Assembly (NCBI RefSeq): GCF_035920445.1 | Contig: NZ_CP109162.1 | Location: 6,076,001-6,140,000 of the forward strand | Source: Nocardia sp. NBC_01730 | Lineage (GTDB): Bacteria; Actinomycetota; Actinomycetes; Mycobacteriales; Mycobacteriaceae | Direction of reading: 5' to 3' | Length of the DNA stretch: 64,000 nucleotides | Shown: piece after piece, positions 25,225-33,629 of the stretch | How positions within the stretch are numbered: the stretch's first letter is position 1 | How the letters are laid out: each line of letters begins with the position of its first letter | Position numbers and translations under genes: made by a program | Notes under the pieces: generated by a model | The model's database searches: none | Seen by the model: the letters and a program-made list of their open reading frames with translations, nothing else | Told to the model about the DNA's origin: nothing

Positions 25225-26172
25225 TCAGTGGCCGTGGCCGCTCGGTACGGGCTGCGGGCCGCTCTGTTCGGCGCGCGCCGGTTCGGCGGCCGGTGTGGTG
25301 GTGTTCGGCGCGACGGTCACGGTGAATTCGGCGGTACGGACCACGTCCTCGTGTTGAAAGTCTAGGAACAGTCGGTAGTCGCCCGCGCTCGGCGCCGTGA
25401 CATAGAAGGTGATGCCCGGTCCGGCCGCGGTCACGCCGTCGCCAGGGTGGCCGTCGGGGTGGACGTGCAGGTAGGCGAGATCGGCGGCGCGCAGCGCAAC
25501 CAGGTGGCCATAGGCCCCGAGATAGGGCTGGAGGTCGGTGACTGGCTTGTCCTCGCGTTGCACCGACACGGTGACTTTCGAGGCCTGCCCGGGGATGACG
25601 CTGCCGTCCAGCGTGGCGGTGTAGCCGCCGACCGTGGTGCTCGTGGCCGCCGGGGGCAGTGGTTGCGGGTCGTATCCGCCCGCGACGCGCAGGTCGGCGC
25701 CGAGGATCAGGTTGTCGCCGCCCTCCGGGGTGAAGTCCGCGAACACTCGGTAGTCGCCCGATCGGGTGAGGTCGAGGGGGACGCTCCAGCTTCCGTTGCC
25801 GTCGAGCACGGGGTGCACATGCTGGAAGGCCGCCATGTCCCTGCGGACCACGATCAGATGCAGGTCCTTGTCGTGGCTGCGCACGTAGCGGGTGACGGGT
25901 GCGCCGTCCTGGTTCAGAATGTGGAAGCGCAGCGGGACATTCGGGGCCGCGGTGGTCTGCGTGGTGTCGAGCCGCAGGGTGTATCCGCGGTCGGTGGCCA
26001 GCATTCCTCCAGGTACGTCGGCGGAGCGGGATCCGCCGGGTGCGGCCCCGTCCGCGTGTGCGGTCGAATCGTGGGCGGGCTCCGGGCCGATCGCCGCGCC
26101 GATCGCCAGGGCTGTCCCGAAGACCGCGGCAAGGCCGAGGGCGAAACCGGCGAACTTGGTCGTCGCGTTCAT
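25225..26172 (-). CDS. Secreted or membrane-anchored histidine-containing protein of the copper operon
   Basis: A 315-residue protein with an N-terminal hydrophobic segment (FAGFALGLAAVFGTALAIGA) that is a signal peptide or anchor. The outer part has two related beta-sandwich repeats, each with a potential metal site: FQHVHPV (about 118) and YLHVHPDGHP (about 237); the C-terminus ends in SGHGH. These histidine pairs suggest copper binding outside the membrane. Such proteins accompany CopA/CopZ in actinobacteria, but the precise role (chaperone or storage) is inference. A GGAGC ribosome site precedes the ATG at 26172. It lies between copZ (18 bp away) and copA (54 bp away). Confidence 0.78.
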   Translation of the reverse strand: MNATTKFAGFALGLAAVFGTALAIGAAIGPEPAHDSTAHADGAAPGGSRSADVPGGMLATDRGYTLRLDTTQTTAAPNVPLRFHILNQDGAPVTRYVRSHDKDLHLIVVRRDMAAFQHVHPVLDGNGSWSVPLDLTRSGDYRVFADFTPEGGDNLILGADLRVAGGYDPQPLPPAATSTTVGGYTATLDGSVIPGQASKVTVSVQREDKPVTDLQPYLGAYGHLVALRAADLAYLHVHPDGHPGDGVTAAGPGITFYVTAPSAGDYRLFLDFQHEDVVRTAEFTVTVAPNTTTPAAEPARAEQSGPQPVPSGHGH

Positions 26173-26190
26173 CGAATGCTCCGTTCGGGC

Positions 26191-26397
26191 TCAGTCGGCG
26201 ACCGAGTAGCCGGCCTGGACGACGGCGGCGGTGAGGTCGCCGCGCTCGACCGGGCCGGTGCCCTCGAAGGTCACCCGGCGGTCGGCGAGATCGACGGTGA
26301 TGGCGGCGATGCCGGGGATGCGGCCGATCTCGTCGCGGACCGAGGTGGCGCAGCGACCGCAGGTCATCCCGGTGACGGTCAGGGTGGTTGTGCTCAC
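26191..26397 (-). CDS. copZ: CopZ-type copper chaperone
   Basis: A 68-residue heavy-metal-associated domain protein with the copper-binding GMTCGRCATSV (Cys-x2-Cys at residues 13 and 16) and the usual ferredoxin-like pattern ending in AVVQAGYSVAD. It should carry Cu(I) to the HMA domain of CopA, encoded in the same operon. The GTG at 26397 is preceded by a strong GAGGAG ribosome site. It is the first gene after the copper-responsive promoter. Confidence 0.92.
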   Translation of the reverse strand: MSTTTLTVTGMTCGRCATSVRDEIGRIPGIAAITVDLADRRVTFEGTGPVERGDLTAAVVQAGYSVAD

Positions 26398-26438
26398 GGT
26401 GGTTCTCCTCGTTGTTGCCGCCGCCTTGTCGTGTCTCT

Positions 26439-26469
26439 ACGGTACCCCCCTAGGGTATAGATCTGTCAA
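26439..26469 (-). promoter_or_regulatory. Copper operon promoter with palindromic operator
   Basis: On the minus strand TTGACA (26469-26464) and TACCGT (26444-26439) are 19 bp apart. The spacer holds the imperfect palindrome TACCCCCCTAGGGTA (26443-26457, plus strand), which resembles CsoR-type GC-tract operators; the long spacer also fits a MerR/CueR-type activator. No csoR or cueR gene is in the window. Confidence 0.65.
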
Positions 26470-26490
26470 GCGTGGGTATCCAAACGAAAA

Positions 26491-26526
26491 GCCCGGTCCG
26501 CGACGATGGGTTCGTGCGGACCGGGC
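26491..26526 (-). terminator. Intrinsic terminator of the hydroxylase gene
   Basis: A perfect 11-bp stem (GCCCGGTCCGC 26491-26501 with GCGGACCGGGC 26516-26526). Read on the minus strand it is followed by TTTTCGTTTG. Confidence 0.75.
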
Positions 26527-26575
26527 TCGGTCGGCGGTAGTCACCGCGGCCACCGAAGGTGCCGTACCGAATGGC

Positions 26576-26616
26576 GGCCGACGTCCGCACTCACTGCGGA
26601 AGTGCGGACATCGGCC
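26576..26616 (-). terminator. Second hairpin behind the hydroxylase gene
   Basis: GGCCGACGTCCGCACT (26576-26591) pairs with AGTGCGGACATCGGCC (26601-26616) over 16 bp with one mismatch, directly after the stop at 26621. There is no T-tract. It probably supports termination or protects the mRNA end. Confidence 0.55.
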
Positions 26617-26620
26617 GGGG

Positions 26621-27337
26621 TCAGGCAGAGTGCAGGTGGCGGGCGGTGGGGGAGCTCTCGGTCGTCGATGGGTCGGGGTAGGTGCGGAACAGGCGGTCGG
26701 CGGTGCCGGAGGTCGTGACCGTGAACCAGTAGTGCTCATTCTTGTAGTGGTGGTGGCGGTGGTTGCGCCACACCGCGCGGTACAGCGAGCCTTTCGGCTT
26801 GTAGTCGGTGTGGACCAGATAGTGCGTCCACTCGTAACCGAGGCCGAGCAGTGTGATGGTGATCAGGAAGGTCAGCCCGAGGCCCAGGCGAGGGAAGGCG
26901 AACGCGGCCAGCGCGATCAGCACGACGACCAGCACCGACAGCGTCTTCGTCGGGATGAAGATCAGCGGGATGTTGCGCGGATCCACATGGTGTTCACGGT
27001 GTTTGCGGGCCAGCTCGCTGTCGATCGGAATCGGCCCGAGCTGCTTCGGACGCCAATGCAAGACGGTGACATGCACGATCCACTCGAAGGCCGGGAAGAA
27101 TGCCAGCATCACCGCGGGCACCAGCAGGTCGGTCGGCTGCCAGTCGCCGACGACGATCCGGCCGGCCAGCGCGCCGGCCAGTGTGGTTCCGATCATCCAC
27201 GGTGAGGGATGACGGAGGAATTCGCGGAAGGCTTGGCCGAGAGTCAGTCCGCGGCGAAGTGCCCGCTCGTCCCGGCGCGCTCGCGCCCGAGCGTCCGCCT
27301 CCACCGAATCCGGTTCGGATGCTTTGGGTTTCGTCAT
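26621..27337 (-). CDS. Fatty acid hydroxylase / sterol desaturase family membrane protein
   Basis: A 238-residue integral membrane di-iron enzyme. The eight-histidine pattern is present: HVTVLHW (about 90), KHREHHVD (about 112), HYLVHTD (about 172) and NHRHHHYKNEHYWF (about 192-205). Four or so helices surround the motifs. The family hydroxylates or desaturates lipid chains and the substrate is unknown. The N-terminal 35 residues are charged and cytosolic. Two hairpins follow the stop. The start at 27337 lies next to the left end of the TnpB element, so the promoter may have been altered by that insertion. Confidence 0.85.
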   Translation of the reverse strand: MTKPKASEPDSVEADARARARRDERALRRGLTLGQAFREFLRHPSPWMIGTTLAGALAGRIVVGDWQPTDLLVPAVMLAFFPAFEWIVHVTVLHWRPKQLGPIPIDSELARKHREHHVDPRNIPLIFIPTKTLSVLVVVLIALAAFAFPRLGLGLTFLITITLLGLGYEWTHYLVHTDYKPKGSLYRAVWRNHRHHHYKNEHYWFTVTTSGTADRLFRTYPDPSTTESSPTARHLHSA

Positions 27338-27358
27338 CAGGTGTGCGGCGCGGAGACT

Positions 27359-27374
27359 CCCTCGTTCGCGAGGG
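27359..27374. repeat. Possible left-end hairpin of the TnpB element
   Basis: CCCTCG-TTCG-CGAGGG is a perfect 6-bp stem with a UUCG-type tetraloop, 77 bp upstream of the tnpB start. IS605-type left ends carry subterminal hairpins that TnpA recognises. The exact end is not determined. Confidence 0.35.
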
Positions 27375-27437
27375 TGCGGAGGCGCCGTCCTCCTTTCGCG
27401 GTTTCTTGTGTCGGGGTGGTGTGTCGGTGGTGTCGGC

Positions 27438-27443
27438 TAGATT
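27438..27443 (+). promoter_or_regulatory. -10 hexamer TAGATT, leaderless start of tnpB
   Basis: TAGATT ends 7 nt before ATG 27451. Confidence 0.45.
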
Positions 27444-27450
27444 CGCGGGC

Positions 27451-28611
27451 ATGGAGGAGGTGGTGCGGTACAGCTATCGGTTACGGCTTGGTTCCATCGT
27501 GGAGTCTGGTCTGGAAGCTGAGTGGCATCGCTGCCGGTTTTTGTGGAATGAGGCTGTCTACCAGCAGAAGTCGGGAAACAGGCCGACGTTCGGTACGTTG
27601 AGCAAGTTGCTGACCGAGGCTCGCTCGCGTAGCGCGTGGTTGCGGGAGGGTTCCCAAGTCGTCCAACAGCAGATGCTGCGCACCTATGCGCGAGCGCTCG
27701 ATCAGTCGTTCACCGTCAAGGGCCGGGGTCGGCCTGGGTTCAAACCCCGCAAGAGGACCCGGCCGTCGCTGGAGTACACGAAGCGCGGGTTCAGTCTCCG
27801 GGACGGGCGGCTGGTGCTGGCGAAGGGGGTGAGTATTGCGGTGGTGTGGTCGCGGGAGTTGCCGTCGGAGCCGTCCAGTGTGCGTGTTTTCCGGGATTCG
27901 CTCGGGCATTGGTATGCGTCGTTCGTCGTCCGCCGTACTGTCGATCCCGCGCCGGTGGCAGAGGGCGGTATCGGCCTCGATTGGGGTGTGCGTGCCACGG
28001 CCACCACCACCGACCCGTCGTTCGATCTGCCCTATCGCGGACATCGTGCACGTTGTGCCGCCCAACTTTCCCGGGCGCAACGCAAGATGGCCAGACGCCG
28101 CCGCGGCAAACGCGGCCCGCAATCCAGGCGGTACCAGTGCGCCGCCCGCGAGGCCACCCAGCTGCACAAGAAAGCCGCCCGCCAAACCCGACATGATGCG
28201 CGGGTGTGGGCGAAAAGCGTTGTCGACCATCATGATCTGATCGCGGTGGAGGATTTCACCCCGAAGTTCCTTGCTAAGTCCACGATGGCCCGCAAGGCTG
28301 CCGACGCGGCCATCGGCGTGACGAAGACCGAACTGATCGAGCGTGCCACGCGGGCCGGCCGGAAGGTGGTGTTGGTGCGGCCCGCCTATACGACGATGAC
28401 GTGTTCGAGGTGTTTCGCGAGAGCCAAGCAGCACCTCGAACTCGCCGAACGAACCTTCCGATGCCGCGACTGCGAGTACACCACCTGTCGGGACCGGAAC
28501 GCCGCCAGAGTGATTCTGGCTGTGGCAGAGCGCGGCCACACACGTGTTGATGACGTCAGACAATCCGATCACCTCCTTCAGGTGGCTGGTTGGGTTGCGG
28601 TCGGAGCGTGA
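27451..28611 (+). CDS. tnpB: TnpB (IS200/IS605 OrfB) RNA-guided endonuclease family
   Basis: A 386-residue TnpB protein. All catalytic parts are intact: RuvC aspartate in GIGLDWGV (D177), glutamate in IAVEDFTP (E267), the zinc knuckle CSRC...CRDC (C318, C321, C338, C341) and the final aspartate in CRDRNAARVI (D348). The N-terminal WED/REC region starts MEEVVRYSYRLRL. TnpB uses an RNA made from the element's 3' end to cut DNA and keep the element in place. No TnpA gene accompanies it, so this copy cannot move by itself. A leaderless-type promoter precedes the ATG. The guide RNA should overlap the 3' end of this gene and the hairpin at 28614-28635. Confidence 0.92.
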   Translation: MEEVVRYSYRLRLGSIVESGLEAEWHRCRFLWNEAVYQQKSGNRPTFGTLSKLLTEARSRSAWLREGSQVVQQQMLRTYARALDQSFTVKGRGRPGFKPRKRTRPSLEYTKRGFSLRDGRLVLAKGVSIAVVWSRELPSEPSSVRVFRDSLGHWYASFVVRRTVDPAPVAEGGIGLDWGVRATATTTDPSFDLPYRGHRARCAAQLSRAQRKMARRRRGKRGPQSRRYQCAAREATQLHKKAARQTRHDARVWAKSVVDHHDLIAVEDFTPKFLAKSTMARKAADAAIGVTKTELIERATRAGRKVVLVRPAYTTMTCSRCFARAKQHLELAERTFRCRDCEYTTCRDRNAARVILAVAERGHTRVDDVRQSDHLLQVAGWVAVGA

Positions 28612-28613
28612 AA

Positions 28614-28635
28614 TCTCCCGCCGTCAAGCGAGAGA
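28614..28635 (+). ncRNA. Right-end hairpin, probable 3' part of the omega RNA
   Basis: TCTCcCGC-cgtcaa-GCGaGAGA forms a 7-bp stem with one mismatch, starting 2 nt after the tnpB stop. TnpB guide RNAs end with such right-end structures; the guide would be the bases just beyond the element end. The limits of the RNA are unknown. Confidence 0.4.
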
Positions 28636-28668
28636 AGCGTTAAGGTTCTTCCTAGGTGGTGCGCGTGA

Positions 28669-29391
28669 TCAGGGTCCGCCGAGGACCTCGATCAGAGCGG
28701 TGGTCGCCGGTTCGAGCAGGGCACGAGCCGTGGTGGCGGCCTTATGCGGCCGTCCCGCCACGATGGCGGCGGCCAGTTCGCGGTATGCCTCGACGTTGCC
28801 CACCTCGGCGGACATGATCGGAGCCAGCGCCGCGAGCGCCGGTTCATAGGCGGCGCGCAACATGTTGAACATCAGCCGGAACACGATCGAATCGGCCGCG
28901 TCGACGACGTGATCCCAGAACTCCATCGCCTGCCGCTGCTGGGCGATTGGATCTTCTTCGGCGGCAAGCGCTTCGACGGAGGCGTTCAGGAGCGCCCCGA
29001 CTTCGTCGGCCCCGGTCGCGCCTGCCCGTCGCGCGGCCAACTCCGCCACCTTCGGTCCGTTGTGCAGCCGGGCCTCGAGAATGCTGCGCGCCACGGCGGG
29101 GTCGAGTTCGCCGGCCTGCACGAGCAGCCGAGGCAGGACCTCGAGCCCCGCCCCGCGTCGATAATCGAGCACGGTTGTCGCGTCTCCTTGCCGCACGGAC
29201 ACCAGCCCGGCCGCCGCCAGCCGCTGCAGCGCCTCCCGCACCGCGGGCCGCGACACCCCCAGCGCCTCCGCCAACTGCCGCTCGCTGGGCAGCGTCGCAC
29301 CGGGCGCCAACTCCCCACTGAGCACATCGGCGGCGATCTGCTCGAAAACATCCGCCGACACCGACCGCTTGACCACAGGTTGCAACGCCAT
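28669..29391 (-). CDS. FadR/GntR family transcriptional regulator
   Basis: A 240-residue GntR-superfamily regulator of the FadR subgroup: an N-terminal winged helix ([20 protein letters not shown], then [20 protein letters not shown]) and a C-terminal helical FCD-like ligand domain. The frame is open to 29514, but ATG 29391 is the natural start. Upstream lies TGGTCAGACCA, a perfect FadR-type operator, so it probably controls itself. Family members respond to acyl-CoA or organic acids. The gene is convergent with the TnpB element. Confidence 0.88.
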   Translation of the reverse strand: MALQPVVKRSVSADVFEQIAADVLSGELAPGATLPSERQLAEALGVSRPAVREALQRLAAAGLVSVRQGDATTVLDYRRGAGLEVLPRLLVQAGELDPAVARSILEARLHNGPKVAELAARRAGATGADEVGALLNASVEALAAEEDPIAQQRQAMEFWDHVVDAADSIVFRLMFNMLRAAYEPALAALAPIMSAEVGNVEAYRELAAAIVAGRPHKAATTARALLEPATTALIEVLGGP

Positions 29392-29428
29392 ACGTCTACT
29401 GTGCGCCACTGTTGGTAAGGAGGTCAAG

Positions 29429-29452
29429 TGGTCAGACCAATTGGTCGGCCAA
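29429..29452. promoter_or_regulatory. FadR-type operator
   Basis: TGGTCAGACCA (29429-29439) is a perfect 11-bp palindrome matching the FadR half-site pattern TGGTC-N-GACCA; an imperfect dyad TTGGTCGGCCAA follows at 29441-29452. Both lie 38-61 bp upstream of the regulator start at 29391. Confidence 0.6.
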
Positions 29453-29544
29453 AATGGCTCGCTTCCGATCTCGATTGTTCTGTGCGGGTATAAGTGCGGT
29501 GCCTGCACTGACAATGCCGCGTGGTGAAACCCGTCGGCTGCGCT

Positions 29545-30207
29545 TCAGGTGGGGTCGGAGCCGCGGATGGCCGAGAGCCATACGGTGGTGGCGGCGGCTA
29601 TCGCGGTGGCGCCCAGGAACGCGGGAAAGCCACCATTGTCGAGGTAGACCCACAGAAGTGCGGCGAACGGGGCGGCGACGGTGGATTGTGCGTCGAGCAG
29701 GAGGCGGCGGCGCAGACGGGTGGCGGTCGCGGCGAGCGCGGGCGCATCGGGGTCTGGGCGGCTGGGATTGTCGATCAGGCGGCCGGGCGGTTCCACGTCG
29801 CGGATGCGCCCGGAGGGATACAAGCGGTGCCCGGCGATGTGAATCGTGCGGCCGGTGAGTTCGGCCTGGGTTTCGGTGAGGGCGGCCAGCGCCGGGTCGA
29901 AGTAGACCGGGAGCCAGCGTGGCCGACCCGTGCCGCCGACCTGCAACCACGACCGGCTGAGCAAGCGGTGTTGCTGGCGGATGCGGGTAACCCGCACGGT
30001 TCGTGCGGTTCCCGAACGCCAGGACGGAAGCAGGCCCCGCGCAACGCCGATCCGATACCCCGTGTATCCGATGACGCCGAGCGCGACGGCCGCGATCGCC
30101 GCCACCTGGTCCGAAGTGGCGAACGGCGCCCAGGCGGCACAGACCACCAGAGCGCCGATCGTCACCGTGATCGGATAGGCCAACGGGTGGCCGGATCCGA
30201 AACTCAC
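29545..30207 (-). CDS. Conserved actinobacterial membrane protein
   Basis: A 220-residue protein with two helices near the N-terminus (YPITVTIGALVVCAAWAPF; VAAIAAVALGVIGYTGY), a soluble middle domain with RPRWLPVYFDPALAAL, and two more helices at the C-terminus. I recognise no family with a known role. Its GTG start overlaps the stop of the preceding binding-protein gene by 4 bp (GTGA), so it is the last gene of the ABC operon and translationally coupled. Confidence 0.72.
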   Translation of the reverse strand: MSFGSGHPLAYPITVTIGALVVCAAWAPFATSDQVAAIAAVALGVIGYTGYRIGVARGLLPSWRSGTARTVRVTRIRQQHRLLSRSWLQVGGTGRPRWLPVYFDPALAALTETQAELTGRTIHIAGHRLYPSGRIRDVEPPGRLIDNPSRPDPDAPALAATATRLRRRLLLDAQSTVAAPFAALLWVYLDNGGFPAFLGATAIAAATTVWLSAIRGSDPT

Positions 30208-31883
30208 TTCAAGAAGCCGATTTTCGTGTAGTCGTAGGACGCCAGGCCCGCCGCGCCGTAGTTCGCCAAGTCGGCGCGCACCCCGACGTTGCCCGCGGAC
30301 TGCATCAGCGGCAGCGAGTGGCCCTCCTCGAACACTGTGCGATCGACCTGGTTCGCCAGCTCTCTCGCCTTCTTCGGGTCGAGTTCCGACACCGTCTGCT
30401 CGATCAGCGCGTTCAGTTCCGGCGAGCCGATCCGGCCGTAGTTGCCTTGCAGGTCGTTCGGGTTGTATCCGTAGATCTGGGTCAGGCTCGCGAGCGGAAA
30501 CGGGTCACCAACCCAGGTCCACTGCGCGACGTCGAAGTTGCCGGGCTGGATCACATCGGTGAAGTAGCCCTTGCCCGGCTTGGTTTCGATGTTCAGCTTG
30601 ACGCCGATCGCGCCGAGGTTCTGCTGGATGATCTGCGCGACCTGCACCCAGGTGTCGTCCTGGTACATGACGTCGCGGATCTCCAGCTTGCGGCCGTCCT
30701 TCGCACGGACGTCGCCATCGAGCTTCCAGCCCAGGTCGTCGAGTTCCTTGGCGGCCGCGGCCGGGTCGTACCCGAGGCTGTTGTCCTGATAGCCCACCTG
30801 TCCTTGCAGGTAGATGTGGTTGTTCAGCGGTTTCGGGTTCTCGACCAGGCCGTTCTGGATGGCGGTGACGATGCCTTGCCGGTCGATCGCCTTCGAGATG
30901 GCCACGCGAAGTTTCTGATCGGCCAGGATCGACCCCGGTGCGCCGTTGAAGGTGAAGTGGTTCCAGGAGTTGCCCGGCGCCCGCCGGATCGCGATGCCGG
31001 GCGTGTTCTTCGCGGTCTTCAGGTCGTCGCGGGTACCGAGGCCGACCGCGTCGATCTCGTTGTTCTGCAGTGCCGGGAGCTGAGCGGAGGAATCGAGCAC
31101 GCTGTAGGTGATCGTGTCGAGTTTAGGGGTCGCGCCCCACCACTTGGGATTGCGGCCCAGCACGATTCGTCCCTGCGCCCGGTCTGTGGACTGGACGAGG
31201 AACGGTCCCGCGGTCAGCGTGATGCCGTCGACGAGGCTCTTGTTGAACGCTTCGGGCGTAGCCGTGACGGACTTGGGGAAAAGGAAGGTATTGCCCGCGA
31301 ATTGCCCGCGCCATTCGGCGAAGTGCTGCTTGAACGTGATGATCGCATGCCTATCGTCGGCGCCGCGCTCCACCTTTTCGACCCGGTCGAAGCCGGTGTT
31401 GTTGGCGATCAGGAACGCCTTGTCGGCGCCGCTGAGCGCGTTGGCCTGGGACTGGATGTCCTCCCAGGTGATCGGGGTGCCGTCGGACCACACGGCCTTC
31501 GGATTGATGGTGTAGGTGACCTGTTGGGGATTCGTATTGGTCAGCTGGACGTCGGTGAAGTAGTCGGTGTTGATCGAGAGCTCACCCGCCGCATCGGTGG
31601 CGAACGACCGCGGCATCAGCGGCCGCTCGAGTCCGCCGATCTCGGCGTCGTTCCCGTCGTTGGACAAGGTGTTCCAGTTCGCCGGAAACGAGGAGAGCGC
31701 CAGGCGCAGATTGCCGCCGTCGCGCAGCTCGCCGACATCCCGCGGGTTGATGTCGTTCGTGGTGCCGAGCGAGGCGGACGAGCCCGCGGGTGCGTCCTCG
31801 TCGTCCGAGCCACACCCGGTAGCCACCAGTCCGATCGCGACCACGGCAACCGCCAGTCGTGTCGTCAGTGAACGAATCCGCAT
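30204..31883 (-). CDS. ABC transporter substrate-binding lipoprotein (family 5), copy 1
   Basis: A 559-residue extracellular solute-binding protein of the oligopeptide/dipeptide class. The signal peptide ends in the lipobox VATGC (Cys about 24). Typical family 5 segments are present, such as TYTINPKAVWSDGTPITWED and LRVAISKAIDRQGIV. It is highly similar throughout to the protein encoded just upstream (31916-33616); conserved blocks such as NPKWWG, RIGSPELNALI and YDYTKIGFLK are shared, so they arose by tandem duplication. It delivers peptides or a related ligand to the permeases encoded further upstream in the operon. Confidence 0.9.
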   Translation of the reverse strand: MRIRSLTTRLAVAVVAIGLVATGCGSDDEDAPAGSSASLGTTNDINPRDVGELRDGGNLRLALSSFPANWNTLSNDGNDAEIGGLERPLMPRSFATDAAGELSINTDYFTDVQLTNTNPQQVTYTINPKAVWSDGTPITWEDIQSQANALSGADKAFLIANNTGFDRVEKVERGADDRHAIITFKQHFAEWRGQFAGNTFLFPKSVTATPEAFNKSLVDGITLTAGPFLVQSTDRAQGRIVLGRNPKWWGATPKLDTITYSVLDSSAQLPALQNNEIDAVGLGTRDDLKTAKNTPGIAIRRAPGNSWNHFTFNGAPGSILADQKLRVAISKAIDRQGIVTAIQNGLVENPKPLNNHIYLQGQVGYQDNSLGYDPAAAAKELDDLGWKLDGDVRAKDGRKLEIRDVMYQDDTWVQVAQIIQQNLGAIGVKLNIETKPGKGYFTDVIQPGNFDVAQWTWVGDPFPLASLTQIYGYNPNDLQGNYGRIGSPELNALIEQTVSELDPKKARELANQVDRTVFEEGHSLPLMQSAGNVGVRADLANYGAAGLASYDYTKIGFLK

Positions 31884-31915
31884 GGTTCGCTCCTTCCCGC
31901 AGCGCTGCTGCGTTT

Positions 31916-33616
31916 CTACTTCAGGAAACCGATCTTGGTGTAGTCGTAGGACGCGAGCCCGGGGGACCCGTAGTTGGCGATGTCGGCGCGGACGCCGACG
32001 TTTCCTTCGGACTGGGTCAGCGGCAGCGAGTGACCTTCCTCGAAGACCGCCCGGTCTACCTGGTTGGCCAGGTCGATGGCCTGCGCCGGGTCCAGTTCGG
32101 AGAGGGTGCGGTCGATCAAAGCGTTCAGTTCGGGCGAGCCGATGCGGCCGTAATTGCCCTGTAGGTCGTCGGGGTGGTAGCCGTAGATCTGCGGGATGCT
32201 GCTCAGGGGGAACGCGTCGCCCATGAAGACGAACTGGGCGGCGTCGAAGTCGCCGGGCTGGATGACATCGGTGAAGTAGCCTGCGCCCGGCTTGGTGTCG
32301 ATCACCAGGCCGACCCCGATCCCGGCCAGGTTCTGTTGGATGATCTGCGCGATCTGCACCCAGGTCGGGTCGTTGTACATGACGTCACGGATGACCAGCT
32401 TGCGGCCGGCTTTCTCCCGGACGTCTCCGTTGAGTTTCCAGCCGAGTGCGTCGAGTTCGCGCGCCGCCGAGGCCGGGTCGTAGCCGGGGCTGTTGTCGCG
32501 GTAGCCCTCCTGTCCCTGCAGGAAGACGTGATTGTTCAGCGGCTTCGGGTTCTCCACCAGTCCGTTCTGGGTGGCGGTTGCGATGCCTTGGCGGTCGATG
32601 GCCTTCGAGATCGCCACACGCAGTTTCGGATCGGCGAGGATGGAGCCGGGGGCGCCGTTGAATGTGATGTGCCGCCAGCGATTACCCGGTGCCCGGCGAA
32701 TGGCCAGTCCCGAGGTGGCGCGGACGGTCTTCACGTCGTCGATCGTAGCCAGACGCACCGCGTCGAGTTCGTTATTCTGCAGCGCGCCCACCCACGCCGC
32801 GTGATCGAGCACGCTGTAGGTGATGGTGTCGAGCTTCGGCTTGTCGCCCCACCACTTCGGGTTGCGGCCCAGCACGATTCGTCCCTGTGCCCGATCGGTG
32901 GACTTGACCACGAACGGGCCCGCGGTCGGACCCATACTGTCGACCAGGCTGTGGTTGAACGCCTCGGGGTCGGCGGTCACCGACTTGGGGAACAGCGACA
33001 TGTTTCCGGCGAACTGCCCGCGCCATTCCGCGTAGTGCTGCTTGAACGTGATGATCGCCTGCCGGTCGTCGACGCCGCGCTCGACTTTGTCGACCCGGTC
33101 GAAGCCGCTGGTGATGGCGATCAGAAAGCGCTTGTCGGCGCCGCTGAGCGCGTTGGCCTGGGAGCGGATGTCCTCCCAGGTGATCGGGGTCCCGTCGGAC
33201 CACACGGCCTTCGGGTTGATGGCGTAGGTGACTTGCTGCGGGTCGGTGCTGGTCAGCTGGACGTCGGTGAAGTAGTCGGTGTCGACGGCCAGCTGCCCTG
33301 CGGCATCGGTACGGAACGCGCGGGGAACCAAAGGCCGCTCGATATCGGCGATCTCGCCGTCGTTCCCGTCGTTGGACAGCGTGTTCCAGTTCGCCGGGAA
33401 TGTGGTGGTGGTCAGCCGCAGGTTGCCGCCCTCGCGCACCTCGTCCGGGTTCCGGGGATTGATGTCACTGGTGGCGCCGAGCGTGTCGGAAAGGCCCTCG
33501 GCCGCATCAGCGCCATCCGAGCCACAGCCCGCGACCACCAGCCCGAATGCGACGACGGGGACCGCCAAGCGCACCGCGCGTGATCGGGTGCGGCCGCGGC
33601 TCGTTCGGATCCGCAT
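31916..33616 (-). CDS. ABC transporter substrate-binding lipoprotein (family 5), copy 2
   Basis: A 566-residue paralogue of the previous gene with lipobox VVAGC (Cys about 30). Signal peptide and the exposed stretches differ more than the core, which suggests different ligands or expression. It starts 13 bp after the ATPase stop and ends 32 bp before copy 1, so all are one operon. Most of the body aligns without gaps to copy 1 (for example AIDRQGIATATQNGLVENPK against AIDRQGIVTAIQNGLVENPK). Confidence 0.9.
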   Translation of the reverse strand: MRIRTSRGRTRSRAVRLAVPVVAFGLVVAGCGSDGADAAEGLSDTLGATSDINPRNPDEVREGGNLRLTTTTFPANWNTLSNDGNDGEIADIERPLVPRAFRTDAAGQLAVDTDYFTDVQLTSTDPQQVTYAINPKAVWSDGTPITWEDIRSQANALSGADKRFLIAITSGFDRVDKVERGVDDRQAIITFKQHYAEWRGQFAGNMSLFPKSVTADPEAFNHSLVDSMGPTAGPFVVKSTDRAQGRIVLGRNPKWWGDKPKLDTITYSVLDHAAWVGALQNNELDAVRLATIDDVKTVRATSGLAIRRAPGNRWRHITFNGAPGSILADPKLRVAISKAIDRQGIATATQNGLVENPKPLNNHVFLQGQEGYRDNSPGYDPASAARELDALGWKLNGDVREKAGRKLVIRDVMYNDPTWVQIAQIIQQNLAGIGVGLVIDTKPGAGYFTDVIQPGDFDAAQFVFMGDAFPLSSIPQIYGYHPDDLQGNYGRIGSPELNALIDRTLSELDPAQAIDLANQVDRAVFEEGHSLPLTQSEGNVGVRADIANYGSPGLASYDYTKIGFLK

Positions 33617-33629
33617 CGCGCTCTCCTCC

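Larger units (their letters stand above)
27340..28640 (+). mobile_element. IS605-family element with tnpB only
   Basis: A single tnpB flanked by a hairpin on the left (27359-27374) and one on the right (28614-28635). Ends are approximate because IS605 elements have no terminal inverted repeats or target duplications. It lies between divergent hydroxylase and convergent fadR-type genes. Confidence 0.6.
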
